Positions 1 through 11,655 are shown, counted from the first letter of the stretch. The stretch: DNA of 64,000 bases from Aradus depressus (GCA_963662175.1 OY759219.1:26082908-26146907); one strand, 5' to 3'. The notes: generated by a model from the letters alone, not told the origin. A program made the numbers and translations.

Positions 1-1638
1 ATTTTTATCCTAAGCGAAATTTCAGCTACCCAGGTTTAGATACGTAACATACGACTCATTATCGAGTACCTGACATACGAAAAGGCCCTCGATCATAGCT
101 TAAAGTCCAATCCGAAGGACGACGTGCTCAAATTTATTTTTATCTTTCCGATTAAAACATCTGACCTAATTGACTTGGCTAGATTTCGAAATGGCGATCC
201 TGAGCTCGATAGACTCCATATGTATGATAAAATAAGTTACCGTTTGGTTCCAACTAAAATTATCAAGGAAGAAATGTGGAATACAAGTGGGCTTTGAGGT
301 ACCGTTTTGACATATTTTCTGAAAAACGAATTAAAACAGCTATGTTGGTAGATAGGCAGCATCCAGAAACGAAGATGGTCAACCAAAGAAGGATTTAGAT
401 GTATCGGGAAAGTCCCATCCGAAGGACGACATGCTCAAGTAATTTATAACCTAAATGAAATGTAACCTACCCAGGTTTAGATACGTAACATACGACTCAT
501 TATCGAGTACCTGACATACGAAAAGGCCCTCGATCATAGCTTGAAGTCCAATCCGAAGGACGACGTGCTCAAATTTATTTTTTTCTTCCCGATTAAAACA
601 TCTGACCAAAGTGACTTGGCTAGATTTCTAAATGGCGATCCTGACCTCGATAGATTCCATTCTTCAAATTACTAGCTTTTAAACGGTTTTTAAGTTTAAT
701 ATTTGTTAAAACTGATGAACAACCGGGATATCTGAATCCTACACAAAAAACGGAATAAATGTGTTTTTCGAAAAAAGTCGGGCTAATTACCATTCTTGAA
801 ATTTCTCGCTTTTTAACAGTTTTTAGATTTAATATTTGTTAAAACTGATAGACAGATTCAGATATATCGGGGAAGTCCCATCCGAAGGACGACGTGCTCA
901 AGGTTATTTTTAACCTAAGCGAAATTTCAGCTACCCAGGCTTAGATACGTAACATACGACTCATTATCGAGTACCTGAAATACCAAAAGGCCCTCGATCA
1001 TAGCTTGAAGCCCAATCCAAAGGACGACGTGCTCAAATTTATTTTTATCTTCCTGATTAAAACATCTGACCTAAGTGACTTGACTAGATTTCTAAATTGC
1101 GATCCTGAGCTCGGTAAACTCCATTCTTCACATTTCTCGCTTTTAAACGGTTTTTAGATTTAATATTTGTTAAAACTGATGAACAACCGGGATATCTGAA
1201 TCCTACACAAAAATCGAAATAAAAATATTTTGCGAAAAAAGTCGGGCTAATTACCATTCTTAAAATTTCCTGCTTTTTAGCGGTTTATAGATTGAATATT
1301 TGTTAAAACTGATAGATTCAGGTATATCGGGAAAGTCCCATCCGAAGGACGACGTGCTCAAGGTTTTTTGAATCTAAGTGAAATTTTAGCTACCCAGGTT
1401 TAGTTACATAACATACGACTCATTATCGAGCACCTGACATACAAAAAGGCCCTCGATCATAGTCTAAAGTCCAATCCGAAGGACGACGTGCTCAAATTTA
1501 TTTTTGTCTTCTCGATTAAAACATCTGACCTAAGTGCCTTGGCTAGATTTCTAAGTGGCGATCCTGAGCTCGATAGACTCCATATGTATGATAAAATAAG
1601 TTACCGTTTGGTTCCAACTAAAATTATCAAGGAAGAAA
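1..1638 (-). repeat. Tandem array of diverged SINE-body modules
   Basis: Three to four copies of a unit of about 450-470 bp; the phrase TCCCATCCGAAGGACGACGT or a close variant recurs near 109, 418, 547, 872, 1010, 1339 and 1470. Each unit also contains GAGTACCTGACAT followed about 45 bp later by ATCCGAAGGACG and CGTGCTCAA. The same order occurs in the reverse complement of the tRNA-headed SINEs elsewhere in the window (for example 14600-14710), so the module is best read as an old minus-strand SINE body that was duplicated in tandem. Open frames here (such as one reading HPKDDVLK) are translations of this body. An uninterrupted copy of the Helitron target site lies near 270-285. Confidence 0.65.
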
Positions 1639-1776
1639 TCTATATTAATAAAGCTGAAACGGGGTTTGTTTGTTTGTTTGTATGTTTGTTCCAGCATCAC
1701 GCCCAAACCGCTGGACGGATTTTTATGAAACTTCCCATGTAGCATTCTTTTGAGCCCGATTGAATAATAGGCTATG

Positions 1777-2275
1777 TGGCGTCCCAAATTTTTAACGGGA
1801 GGGGGGGTTGTAAGGGGGGCCTAAGTATATAAATAGTGCTAACTCATTAACTAATGGTCAAATTGTCATGAAATTTCACGCGTAGTCTTTTTAAAAGCCA
1901 AACAGGAAAAAAAGGTGTGTGGCGTCTCAAAGTTTTGAACGGGAGGGGGGGTTGTGGGGGGGCCTAAGTATAAATATAGAGCTAACTCATTAACTAATGG
2001 GCGAATCGTCATGAAATTTCACATGTAGTATTTTTAAAAGCCAAATAGGAAAAAAAGGTGTGTGGCGTCCCAAAGTTTTGAACGGGAGGGGGGGTTGTGG
2101 GGGGGCCTAAGTATAAATATAGAGCTAACTCTTTAACAGTTGGTCGCATTGTCACGAAGTTACACATGTAGTATTCCTGAAGACCAAATAGAAAAATAAG
2201 GAGTGTGGCGTCCCGAAGTTTTGAACGGGTGGCGGGGTTGAGTGGGGGGGGGAGGGGGGACTAAGTATAAATATA
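1777..2275 (+). repeat. G-rich 142-bp tandem array 1
   Basis: About 3.5 units starting near 1777, 1918, 2060 and 2204. Each unit holds GGGAGGGGGGGTTGTGGGG or a variant, then CCTAAGTATAAATATAGAGC and a GTCATGAAATTTCAC segment. Internal to the Helitron. The clustered G runs could fold as G-quadruplexes on the plus strand. Confidence 0.85.
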
Positions 2276-2334
2276 GAGCTAGCTCATTAACGGTTGATCG
2301 TATTGTCATGAATCGGATTGTCATGAATTTCACA

Positions 2335-3420
2335 TGTAGTAGTAGTAACTATGTATTCGCTGTGGGGTTCACTGTTGCAAGACATTTACTAGCTGTGATG
2401 TCCAGCGTTCCTAATATCGTACTAGCTGTGGGGTCCGCTGTTGCAAGGTACTTACTAGCTGTAGTGCTCAGCCCCAGCGTTCCTAACTATGTACTGGCTG
2501 TGGGGTTCGCTGTTGCAAGGCACCTATAAGACATTTACTAGCTGTAATGCCCAGCGTTTCTAATTACGTACTAGCTGTGGGGTCTGCTGTTGCAAGGCGC
2601 TAGCAGTGTGGCCCAGCGTATTTCACTCGTAGGTACTAGCTGTGGGGTCCGCCGTTGCAAAACTCATACTAGCTGTGATGCCCTGTGGTTCTAACTACAT
2701 ACTATCTGTGGGGTTCGCAGTTGCAAGGCACCTACTACCTGTAGGGCCCAGCGTTCCTAAAAACGTACTAGCTGTGGGGTCCGTCGTTGCAAAAGCATAC
2801 TAGCTGTGATGCCCAGGGTTCCTAATATCGTACTAGCTGTGGGGTCCGTTGTTGCAAGGCATTTACTAGCTGTAGTGCCCAGCGTTCCTAACTATGTACT
2901 AGCTGTGAAGTTCGCTGTTGCAAGGCATTTACTAGCTGTAGTGCCCAGCGTTCCTAACTATGTACTAGCTGTGAAGTTCGCTGTTGCAAAGCACTTACTA
3001 ACTGTAATGCCCAGCGTATTTAACTACATACTAGCTGTGGGGTCCGCTGTTGCAAGGCACTTACTAGCTGTGATGCCCAGCGTTCCTAACTTCGTACTAG
3101 CTGTGGGGTCCGCTGTTGCGAGGCACATACTAGCCGTGGTGACCAGCGTTCCTAACTACGTACTAGCTGTTGGGTCCGCCGTCGCAAGGCACATACTAGC
3201 TATGATGCCCAGCATTCCCAACTACGTACTAGCTGTGGTGCTCAGCGTTGCAAGCCACATACTAGCTGTGGTCACAAACGTTCTTAAGTACGCACTGACT
3301 AGGACGTCCAGCGATGCTATGTATTCACTAGGTGTGGCTTCCGCCGTTGAAAGGCGCATACTAGCTGTGGTGCCCAGGGGTCCTAAAAACTTACTAGCGT
3401 TACAACAGCTGAAGGACTAT
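2335..3420 (+). repeat. 66-bp minisatellite, block 1
   Basis: Repeats of a 66-bp unit made of two related halves, one with TACTAGCTGTGGGGTCCGCT and the next with TACTAGCTGTGATGCCCAGC. Because 66 is divisible by three, long open frames appear (one of 210 codons repeating VLAVGSAVARH), but they follow the DNA period and have no start context or conserved domain; I treat them as non-coding. Confidence 0.88.
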
Positions 3421-3509
3421 AAGCCTTATTCCGTATGAATAATTGAAAATTATAACATCATGAATGTACTGTCGAGGAACTGAATAGCGTTATAGAAGAT
3501 ATTGGGAGA

Positions 3510-3546
3510 AAAATCAAAGTTCCCCGGGCAACGCCGGGTATAACTT
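3510..3546 (+). other. Internal Helitron 3' hairpin lacking CTAG
   Basis: The subterminal sequence AAAGTTCCCCGGGCAACGCC matches the true terminus at 7083-7117, but after GGGTATAACT the sequence runs directly into the SINE-derived module instead of GCTAG. The missing terminator may have allowed read-through to the later 3' end. Confidence 0.7.
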
Positions 3547-4021
3547 TGAAAGTCCCATCCGAAGGACGACGTGCTCAAGGCTATTTTCAACCTAAGTGAA
3601 ATTTCACCTACCCAGGTTTATTTACATAACATACGTCTCATTATCGAGTACCTCACATTCGAAAAAGTCCTGGAACATCGCTTAAAGTCCCATCCGAAGG
3701 ACGACGTGCTCATAGTTATTTTTCACTTCCCGATTATAACATCTGACCTAAGTGCCTCAGCTAGATTTCTAAGTGGCGATCCTGAGCTCGGTAGACTCCA
3801 TTCTTCAAATTTCTTGCTTTTTAACGGTTTATAGATTTAATATTTGTTAACTGACAGAGCCATAGAGTGTGCTGGTTTCGGATTATGCCAACGTCAGCAC
3901 AACGTTCAGACTGACTTTAAATATGGTGACACCGATCCACTATGGAAGAAAAATGCCAAAAAAAAAAAGATGTATGTATAGATATGAACACAAATTAAAA
4001 CTTGTGTACATTGTGATATAA
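3547..4021 (-). repeat. SINE-derived module inside the Helitron
   Basis: A copy of the module found at 1-1638 (double ATCCGAAGGACGACGTGCTC phrase near 3556 and 3696) followed by about 160 bp of unrecognised sequence (3850-4021). It sits between the defective 3' end and the second Helitron 5' end, as captured flank would. Confidence 0.6.
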
Positions 4022-4085
4022 TCTATATTAATAAAGCTGAAACGGGGTTTGTTTGTATGTTTGTTTGTATGTTTGTTCCAGCATC
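4022..4085 (+). other. Second Helitron 5' end
   Basis: TCTATATTAATAAAGCTGAA repeats the 5' terminus at 1639 almost exactly, including the following GTTTG tandem; it is preceded by A at 4021. Confidence 0.75.
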
Positions 4086-5262
4086 GTCCCAAAGTTTTGA
4101 ACGGGAGGGGGGGTTGTGGGGGGGCCTAAGTATAAATATAGAGCTAACTCATTAACTAATGGGCGAATCGTCATGAAATTTCACATGTAGTATTTTTAAA
4201 AGCCAAATAGGAAAAAAAGGTGTGTGGCGTCCCAAAGTTTTGAACGGGAGGGGGGGTTGTGGGGGGGCCTAAGTATAAATATAGAGCTAACTCTTTAACA
4301 GTTGGTCGCATTGTCACGAAGTTACACATGTAGTATTCCTGAAGACCAAATAAAAAAATAGGCGGTGTGACGGCTCAAACTTTTTTACGGGAGGGGGGGT
4401 AGTGGGGGGGCCTAAGTATAAATATAGAGCTAACTCATTAACTAATGGGCGAATCGTCATGAAATTTCACGTAGTATTTTTAAAAGCCAAAGAGGAAAAA
4501 AAGGTGTGTGGCGTCCCAAAGTTTTGAACGGGAGGGGGGGGTAGTGAGGGGGCCTAAGTATAAATATAGAGCTAACTCATTAACTAATGGTCGAATCGTC
4601 ATGAAATTTCACGTAGTATTTTTAAAAGCCAAAGAGGAAAAAAAGGTGTGTGGCGTCCCAAAGTTTTGAACGGGAGGGGGGGTTGTGGGGGGGCCTAAGT
4701 ATAAATATAGAGCTAATTCTTTAATGGTTGGTCGAATTGTCACGAAATTTCACATGGAGTATTCCTGAAGGCCAAATAGAAAAATAAGGTGTGTCGCGTC
4801 CCAAAGTTTTGAACGGGAGGGGGGTTGTGGGGGGGCCTAAGTATAAATATAGAGCTAACTCATTAAATAATGGGCGAATCGTCATGAAATTTCACGTAGT
4901 ATTTTTAAAAGCCAAATAGGAAAAAAAGGTGTGTGGCGTCCCAAAGTTTTGAACGGGAGGGGGGGTTGTGGGGGGGCCTAAGTATATAGAGCTAATTCTT
5001 TAACGGTTGGTCGGATTGTCACGAAGTTTCACATGTAGTATTCCTGAAGACCAAATAAAAAAATAGGCGGTGTGACGGCTCAAAAGTTTTTACGGGAGGG
5101 GGGGTAGTGGGGGGGCCTAAGTATAAATATAGAGCTAACTCATTAACTAATGGGCGAATCGTCATGAAATTTCACATGTAACATTCCTAAAGGTCAAATA
5201 GAAATATTAGGTGTGTGACGGCCCAAAATTTTGAACAGGAAGGAGGGTTGTGGGGGGGGCTA
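4084..5262 (+). repeat. G-rich 142-bp tandem array 2
   Basis: About eight units of the array at 1777-2275, starting near 4084, 4225, 4368, 4507, 4648, 4792, 4936, 5069 and 5215. Each carries clustered G runs and the conserved AAGTATAAATATAGAGCTAA block. Confidence 0.85.
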
Positions 5263-5329
5263 AATATACATATAGAGTTAGCTCATTAACGGTTGATCGT
5301 ATTGTCATGAATCGGATTGTCATGAATTT

Positions 5330-6990
5330 CACATGTAGTAGTAGTAGTAACTATGTATTCGCTGTGGGGTTCACTGTTGCAAGACATTTACTAGCTGTGA
5401 TGTCCAGCGTTCCTAATATCGTACTAGCTGTGGGGTCCGCTGTTGCAAGGCACTTACTAGCTGTAGTGCTCAGCCCCAGCGTTCCTAACTATGTACTGGC
5501 TGTGGGGTTCGCTGTTGCAAGGCACCTACAAGACATTTACTAGCTGTGATGCCCAGCGTTCTTAATTACGTACTAGCTGTGGGGTCTGCTGTTGCAAGGC
5601 GCTAGACGTGTGGCCCAGCGTATTTAACTACGTAGGTACTAGCTGTGGGGTCCACCGTTGCAAAACTCATACTAGCTGTGATGCCCAGCGTTCCTAAAAA
5701 CGTACTAGCTGTGGGGTCCGTTGTTGCAAGGCATTTACTAGCTGTAGTGCCCAGCGTTCCTAACTATGTACTAGCTGTGAAGTTCGCTGTTGCAAAGCAC
5801 TTACTAACTGTAATGCCCAGCGTATTTAACTACGTACTAGCTGTGGGGTCCGCTGTTGCAAGGCACTTAAAAGCTGTGATGCCCAGCGTTCCTAACTTCG
5901 TACTAGCTGTGGGGTCCGCTGTTGCGAGGCACATACTAGCTGTGATGACCAGCGTTCCTAACTACGTACTAGCTGTGGGGTCCGTTGTTGCAAGGCATTT
6001 ACTAGCTGTAGTGCCCAGCGTTCCTAACTATGTACTAGCTGTGAAGTTCGCTGTTGCAAAGCACTTACTAACTGTAATGCCCAGCGTATTTAACTACATA
6101 CTAGCTGTGGGGTCCGCTGTTGCAAGGCACTAGCAGTGTGGCCCAGCGTATTTAACTACGTAGGTACTAGCTGTGGGGTCCACCGTTGCAAAACTCATAC
6201 TAGCTGTGATGGCCTGTGGTTTTAACTACATACTATCTGTGGGGTCCGCAGTTGCAAGGCACCTACTACCTGTAGGGCCCAGCGTTCCTAAAAACGTACT
6301 AGCTGTGGGGTCCGTCGTTGCAAAAGCATACTAGCTGTGATGCCCAGGGTTCCTAATATCGTACTAGCTGTGGGGTCCGCCGTTGCAAAACACATACTAG
6401 CTGTGATGCCCAGTGGTTCTAACTACGTACTAGCTGTGGGGTCCGCTCTTGCGAGACACATACTAGCTGCGGTGACCAGCGTTCTAACTACATACTAGCT
6501 GTGGGATCCGCCGTTGCAAGGCATATATTAGATGTGGTCACAAACGTTCTTAAGTTCGCACTGGCTAGGACGTCCAGCGAAGCTAAGTATTCACTAGCTG
6601 TGGTTTCCGCCGTTGAAAGGCGCATACTAGCTGTGGTGCCCAGGGGTCCTAAAAACTTACTAGCGTTGCTATAGTTGAAGGACTATAAGCCTTATTCCGT
6701 ATGAATAATTGAAAATTATAACATCATGAATGTACTGTTAAAGGGTAAGCGGATTGGCATGAATTTCACATGTAGTAGTAGTAACTATGTATTCGCTATG
6801 GGGTCCGCTGTTGCAAGGCATTTACTAGCTGCGGTCAATAGCGTTCTTAAGTACGCACTGGCTAGGATGTCCAGCGATGCTAAGTATTCACTATCTGTGG
6901 TTTCCGCCGTTGAAAGACGCATACTAGCTGTGATGCCCAGGGGTCCTAAAAACTTACTAGCTGGGGTGTTTGACGTTGAAGGACAATAAG
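5330..6990 (+). repeat. 66-bp minisatellite, block 2
   Basis: Same two-half unit as 2335-3420. Runs to about 6690, then after an 80-bp single-copy segment that repeats the Helitron subterminal region (6690-6760) resumes briefly to 6990. The subterminal part (CCTTATTCCGTATGAATAAT) is also present in the Helitron at 33019-33704, tying the arrays to this Helitron family. Confidence 0.85.
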
Positions 6991-7082
6991 CCTTATTCCG
7001 TATGAATAATTGAAAATTATAACATCATGAATGTACTGTTGAAGAATTTAAAAGACTTTTAGGAGATATTAGTAGAAAAGTC

Positions 7083-7117
7083 AAAGTTCCCCGGGCAACG
7101 CCGGGTATTACTGCTAG
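7083..7117 (+). other. Helitron 3' terminus
   Basis: Hairpin CCCGGGCAACGCCGGG then TATTACTG and terminal CTAG, followed by host T. The reverse complement of the same end opens the Helitron at 33019. Confidence 0.85.
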
Positions 7118-9008
7118 TGTGGAATATAAGTGGGCTTTGAGGTACCGTTTTGACATATTTACTGAAAAACAAATTAATACAGCTATGTTGGTAGATAGGC
7201 AGTATCCAGAAACGAAGATGGTCAACCAAAGAAAGATTCAGATGTATCGGGAAAGTCCCATCCGAAGGACGACGTGCTCAAATTTTTTTTTATCTTCCCG
7301 ATTAAAACATCTGACCTAAGTGACTTGGCTAGAATTCTAAATGGCGATCCTGAGCTCGGTAAACTCCATTTTTCAAATTTCTCGCTTTTAATCGGTTTTT
7401 AGTTTTAATATTTGTTAAAACTGATGAACAACCGGGTTATCTGAATCCTGCACATAAATCGAAATAAAAATGTTCGAAAAAGTCGGGCGAAATCCCATTC
7501 TTCAAATTTCTCGCTTTTTAACAGTTTTTAGATTTAATATTTGTTAAAACTGATAGACAGATTCAGATATTTCGGGGAAGTCCCATCCGAAGGACGACGT
7601 GCTCAAGGTTATTTTTAACCTAAGCGAAATTTCAGCTACCCAGGTTTAGATACGTAACATACGACTCATTATCGAGTACCTGAAATACGAAAAGGCCCTC
7701 GATCATAGCTTGAAGCCCAATCCGAAGGACGACGTGCTCGAATTTATTTTTATCTTCCTGATTAAAACATCTGAGCTAAGTGACTTGACTAGATTTCTGA
7801 ATGGCGATCCTGAGCTCGGTAAACTCCATTCTTCACATTTCTCGCTTTTAAACGGTTTTTAGATTTAATATTTGTTAAAACTGATGAACAACCGGGATAT
7901 CTGAATCCTACACAAAAATCGAAATAAAAATGTTTTTCGAAAAAGTCGGGCGAAATCCCATTCTTCAAATTTCCTGCTTTTTAGCGGTTTATAGATTTAA
8001 TATTTGTTAAGACTGATAGACAGATTCAGACATATCGGGAAAGTCCCATCCGAAGGACGACGTGCTCAAGGTTTTTTGAACCTAAGTGAAATTTTAGCTA
8101 CCTAGGTTCAGTTACAAAACATACGACTCATTATCGAGCACCTGACATACAAAAAGGCCCTCGATCATAGTCTAAAGTTCAATCGGAGGGACGACGTGCT
8201 CAAATTTATTTTTGTCTTCTCGATTAAAACATCTGACCTAAGTGCCTTGGCTAGATTTCTAAGTGGCGATCCTGAGCTCGATAGACTCCATATGTATGAT
8301 AAAATAAGTTACCGTTTGGTTCCAACTAAAATTATCAAGGAAGAAATGTGGAATATAAGTGGGCTTTGAGGTACCGTTTTGACATATTTACTGAAAAACA
8401 AATTAATACAGCTATGTTGGTAGATAGGCAGTATCCAGAAACGAAGATGGTCAACCAAAGAAAGATTCAGATGTATCGGGAAAGTCCCATCCGAAGGACG
8501 ACGTGCTCAAATTTTTTTTTATCTTCCCGATTAAAACATCTGACCTAAGTGACTTGGCTAGATTTCTAAATGGCGATCCTGAGCTCGGTAAACTCCATTT
8601 TTCAAATTTCTCGCTTTTAATCGGTTTTTAGTTTTAATATTTGTTAAAACTGATGAACAACCGGGATATCTGAATCCTACACAAAAATCGAAATAAAAAT
8701 GTTTTTCGAAAAAGTCGGGCGAAATCCCATTCTTCAAATTTCCTGCTTTTTAGCGGTTTATAGATTTAATATTTGTTAAGACTGATAGACAGATTCAGAC
8801 ATATCGGGAAAGTCCCATCCGAAGGACGACGTGCTCAAGGTTTTTTGAACCTAAGTGAAATTTTAGCTACCTAGGTTCAGTTACAAAACATACGACTCAT
8901 TATCGAGCACCTGACATACAAAAAGGCCCTCGATCATAGTCTAAAGTTCAATCGGAAGGACGACGTGCTCAAATTTATTTTTATCTTCTCGATTAAAACA
9001 TCTGACCT
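7118..9008 (-). repeat. SINE-derived modules, about 1.23 kb tandem duplication
   Basis: Continuation of the module array. The 200 bp from 7118 recur at 8347 without visible change, giving a 1229-bp period; the second copy is shortened (about 460 bp of it is missing). At 8346/8347 the sequence reads straight through the Helitron target, giving the empty site. Open frames here are shadows of the SINE body. Confidence 0.7.
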
Positions 9009-9240
9009 AAAGCCGGGTCCACACTGAGCAAATGTTCGACAAATAAAATGTGTCTTTTGGTTTTTTCTACAATTTATATTTGAAAAAGGTTTTGATTAGG
9101 TCATGTTTATAAGCGGTATTTTGAATAAATGTACTTCAGCCGCTAAAGTGTGGTCTCAATTTTCGTTTGATTTCGGTCAAAATATCTAAGTTACTACATA
9201 TGAAATTGGTCGGCACATATTCAGGGGACCTTGAAATGTA
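9008..9240. repeat. Dispersed repeat, family E
   Basis: Shares an order of phrases (TTAGGTCAT, then TATAAGC, then GTGGTCTCAA and TTTCGT) with 35560-35770. Both look like diverged copies of one non-coding repeat. From 9240 to 9700 I see only AT-rich sequence with a short C run at 9558 and no gene. Confidence 0.45.
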
Positions 9241-9705
9241 AAACTTTATTGAAAACTCGATCTCAGTTTTTGGCACGATTGCAATACTTTTTTACACTAA
9301 ATATATAAAAAAGTAATATTATCTAGAATGAATTAATGTCCTACACATTCCACATTTAATAGGAACATTTTATGAAATTGTTTAAGAAGCCATTATTCAA
9401 AACAAAGATTCATGAGAGCGGCTTTTATTAAAAATTCAAAGTTGGTGAAGGTAAATCCGGAGTGACACCTGTAGGTTGCAAGCCCCATTTCTTCTTTTCT
9501 TTCTCGGGTGAGAAATGAATATGTGAGTACGTAAATTTGGGAAATGAACTGAGAAACCCCCCCCCCCTGGTGACATAAAGAGAAGAATGAAATGTTACCT
9601 TGGTTTTATTAAAAGAGGTACTTGGTGACATGTTAAAACCCACATTTCACATTTTAGAAAAAAAAGTAATATATAGTAATTAGTGTGTAGTAATAATTAC
9701 TAATA

Positions 9706-9763
9706 CGGATAAGCGACTACTACGGATAAGCGAGAAAGTAATTATTACTTTCTCGCTTATCCG
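9706..9763. repeat. Near-perfect hairpin
   Basis: CGGATAAGCGAGAAAGTAA (9723-9741) is followed after three bases by its exact reverse complement (9745-9763), 19-bp arms. A further CGGATAAGCG lies at 9706, so a small duplication preceded the hairpin. Confidence 0.85.
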
Positions 9764-9814
9764 AAGGTAATATAAACAAAAGGGTGGAATAGAGGGGGGG
9801 GGGGGGGGGGGGGC

Positions 9815-10690
9815 TAACACAAAAACTGCAATAACTGCCGATAGAATGAATGTATCGATACGAAATTGCATATGTGTGACGTGGACCGTATAAGAACCAC
9901 ACCTATTGTTTCCCAGTCAAAAGGGGAAGGAGGATTAGGGGAAAGGCTTAACTCTTTTTATTTTTTATTTTTTGTATTTACAAACAGATATTTACAAATG
10001 TATAAAAATAAACACAACAAGCAAATATGCTAATAGAGAGATAATGTCAAAATGTCAAGAGGGGAGAAATCACCCAGTGGTGACACTCCCTAGTCACTGA
10101 TTTCCTCTCATTTGTAAATAGTCACTGTCACTGATGCTGCTACGGAGGTCTCTAGGCCATTGACGCTTAAGCCGTCGTTGTGGAAATATAGCAGAATGGA
10201 GGGCACGGACTAGAGAATTATTGTGAGAACTAATAAGGGAAAATGATTTTTTATACGTGGATTTAGTGACTTCGGTAACAAAAGGTACGTTAAGGTCAGT
10301 GTGAAGAGTTTTGCTGGAGATGTAATAAGGAGCATTGGCTATTTTAAGAAGGATTTTGGATTGAAAGGATTGGATACGCTGGAGATAAGAAGCCTTGGTA
10401 GAACCCCAGAGTTCAAGTCCGTAAGTCCATATAGGTTTGAGTACTGCGTTGTATATAAGTCGTTTTGTTTTCAAAGTTAATTTGAATCTTTTGTCTAGTA
10501 GTCTTAGTAAAACTTTATAACGTCTGTTCATTTCTTGTCTCTTCAGTCTCATGTGAGGATTCCAAGTTAGGTACACTGGAGGGCAGGTATATTTTCGACG
10601 AAGGGTGAAGACGATGTCAACTGATTTCGAAGCTTAACTCAAAAAATTCAATAACTGCCAATGGAATAAATGTATCGCCATATGTTACAC
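9815..10690 (-). mobile_element. Family A copy split by a LINE
   Basis: Minus-strand piece of the abundant family A (phrases AATAACTGCCGATAGAATGA and ATGTATCGATACGAAATT), interrupted at GCTTAACTC by the LINE at 9955-10631 and resuming at 10632. A run of about 18 G precedes it (9796-9814). Confidence 0.75.
9955..10631 (-). mobile_element. 5'-truncated jockey-like LINE
   Basis: A 677-bp non-LTR retrotransposon 3' end on the minus strand. It begins with an A-rich tail (T-rich on the plus strand from 9955) and is bounded by a 9-bp target duplication GCTTAACTC at 9946-9954 and 10632-10640. A 160-codon frame (10576 to 10094) reads like the region after the reverse transcriptase palm of jockey-clade ORF2 proteins: LIYNAVLKPIWTYGLELWGS, then IQSFQSKILLKIANAPYY and a THTDLNVP-like stretch. 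The catalytic FADD box is upstream of the truncation, so the copy is dead. Its insertion inside family A makes it younger than that copy. Confidence 0.85.
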
Positions 10691-11266
10691 AATTTATGAG
10701 TCTTCAAAATGTTCTTGGAGATGTAAGGACGCAAGGAATTGTTCGGGATTTGGGATGCGTAGGGATGTCAGCAGTATAAAATGTGTACAAAATGGGACCA
10801 AGGTTGTCTTCTTGATGGAAGCCCACCTCAATAGGTGGCAAGTTAGAAAAAGTTGAACCATTAGAAACTTTGAAACCTCATCCTCTCAAGTAAGATTGAA
10901 AGGAAGTAGGTGTGAAGAAGGAATCGCTTTAGTTTAAATAGGAAACACATCGATCGAAGTCTTGAGCAACATCGAGAAACGCACCCATGCAATATTCTTT
11001 ACGTTCAAACATGGACATTCGGCCTGGATGTCGGCAGTATAAAATGGGACGAAGGATGTTGCCTTGAGGGACGCCTGCCTCAAAAGGGTAAATCAATAGG
11101 GCGAAGTTTGAAAAATTATGAAACTGCTGGGAAAATATAAGAAGTGTGTTATAATATGTAAGAATAATGTCTCGGCGCCGAAATGTCCACCCGCAGAAAA
11201 CATCTTCACGGCGATGAAAGTGCTCCCGTAAATACCTGATCCCATTATAGGATCATCAATAAGTGA
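10690..11266. other. No gene seen
   Basis: No coding signal. Two phrases (TGTCAGCAGTATAAAATG near 10766 and TCGGCAGTATAAAATGGGAC near 11032) are repeated 270 bp apart with the following AAGG.TGT.TTG, suggesting a short degenerate tandem duplication. Confidence 0.4.
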
Positions 11267-11655
11267 AAAGAAAGTCGTCGGTGAATCGCCGGCAATGTTC
11301 TTCCCCAAAGAAAAATAATCAATTAACTCCCCCCCCCCCCCCCCCCCCCCCCCTACTAAACCAGTCGACCGTCCTAAATCCTCATACTAAATGTTGTGCT
11401 GATAAATTCATTACAACGGCAATTATTATAGTTTTTGAGTTAAGCCGCTCCCCTAATCCCTCCATTCGTTTTTTGCCAATTTGACTGAAAATCGATAGGT
11501 GTCGTCCTTATGGGGTTCAGTTCACTTCATATACCATTTCGTGTCGATACATTCATTCTATCGGCGGTTATTATACTTTCTGTGATGAGCCTCTCCCCTA
11601 ACTTTCCCATTCCTCTATGGTCGATTTGGCTGAAAATCAATACATGTTGTATAGA
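11267..11655 (+). mobile_element. Family A copy, 5' end present
   Basis: Begins with GTCGTCGGTGAATCGCCGGC, the recurring left end of family A, then GTTCTTCCCC. Contains a C run (about 11331-11353), two internal units with CATACTAAAT.TTGTG.CGATAAATTCATTACA and a final TATCGGCGGTTATTATA. Non-coding. Confidence 0.7.

Larger units (their letters stand above)
1639..7117 (+). mobile_element. Composite non-autonomous Helitron
   Basis: Starts with TCTATATTAATAAAGCTGAA after an A at 1638 and ends with a GC-rich hairpin (CCCGGGCAACGCCGGG, 7090-7105) then CTAG at 7114-7117 before a T at 7118. These are the expected Helitron marks: 5' TC, 3' hairpin plus CTRR, insertion between A and T, no target duplication. 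The flanks GAAGAAA and TGTGGAATA are continuous in the related unfilled module at 8340-8353, an internal empty site. Inside there are a second 5' end (4022) and an earlier 3' hairpin (3522-3538) without CTAG, so it looks like two units joined by captured flank. No RepHel protein is visible; it depends on a helper elsewhere. Confidence 0.8.

Noticed and set aside
3571..3834. An 87-codon frame with repeated HPKDDVL as a gene
   Set aside because: The same sequence is the reverse strand of the SINE body; the motif is a translation of a non-coding core.
2242..6989. Long repetitive open frames (up to 210 codons) as a repeat protein
   Set aside because: They follow a 66-bp minisatellite within a non-autonomous Helitron; no domain, and frames break between blocks.
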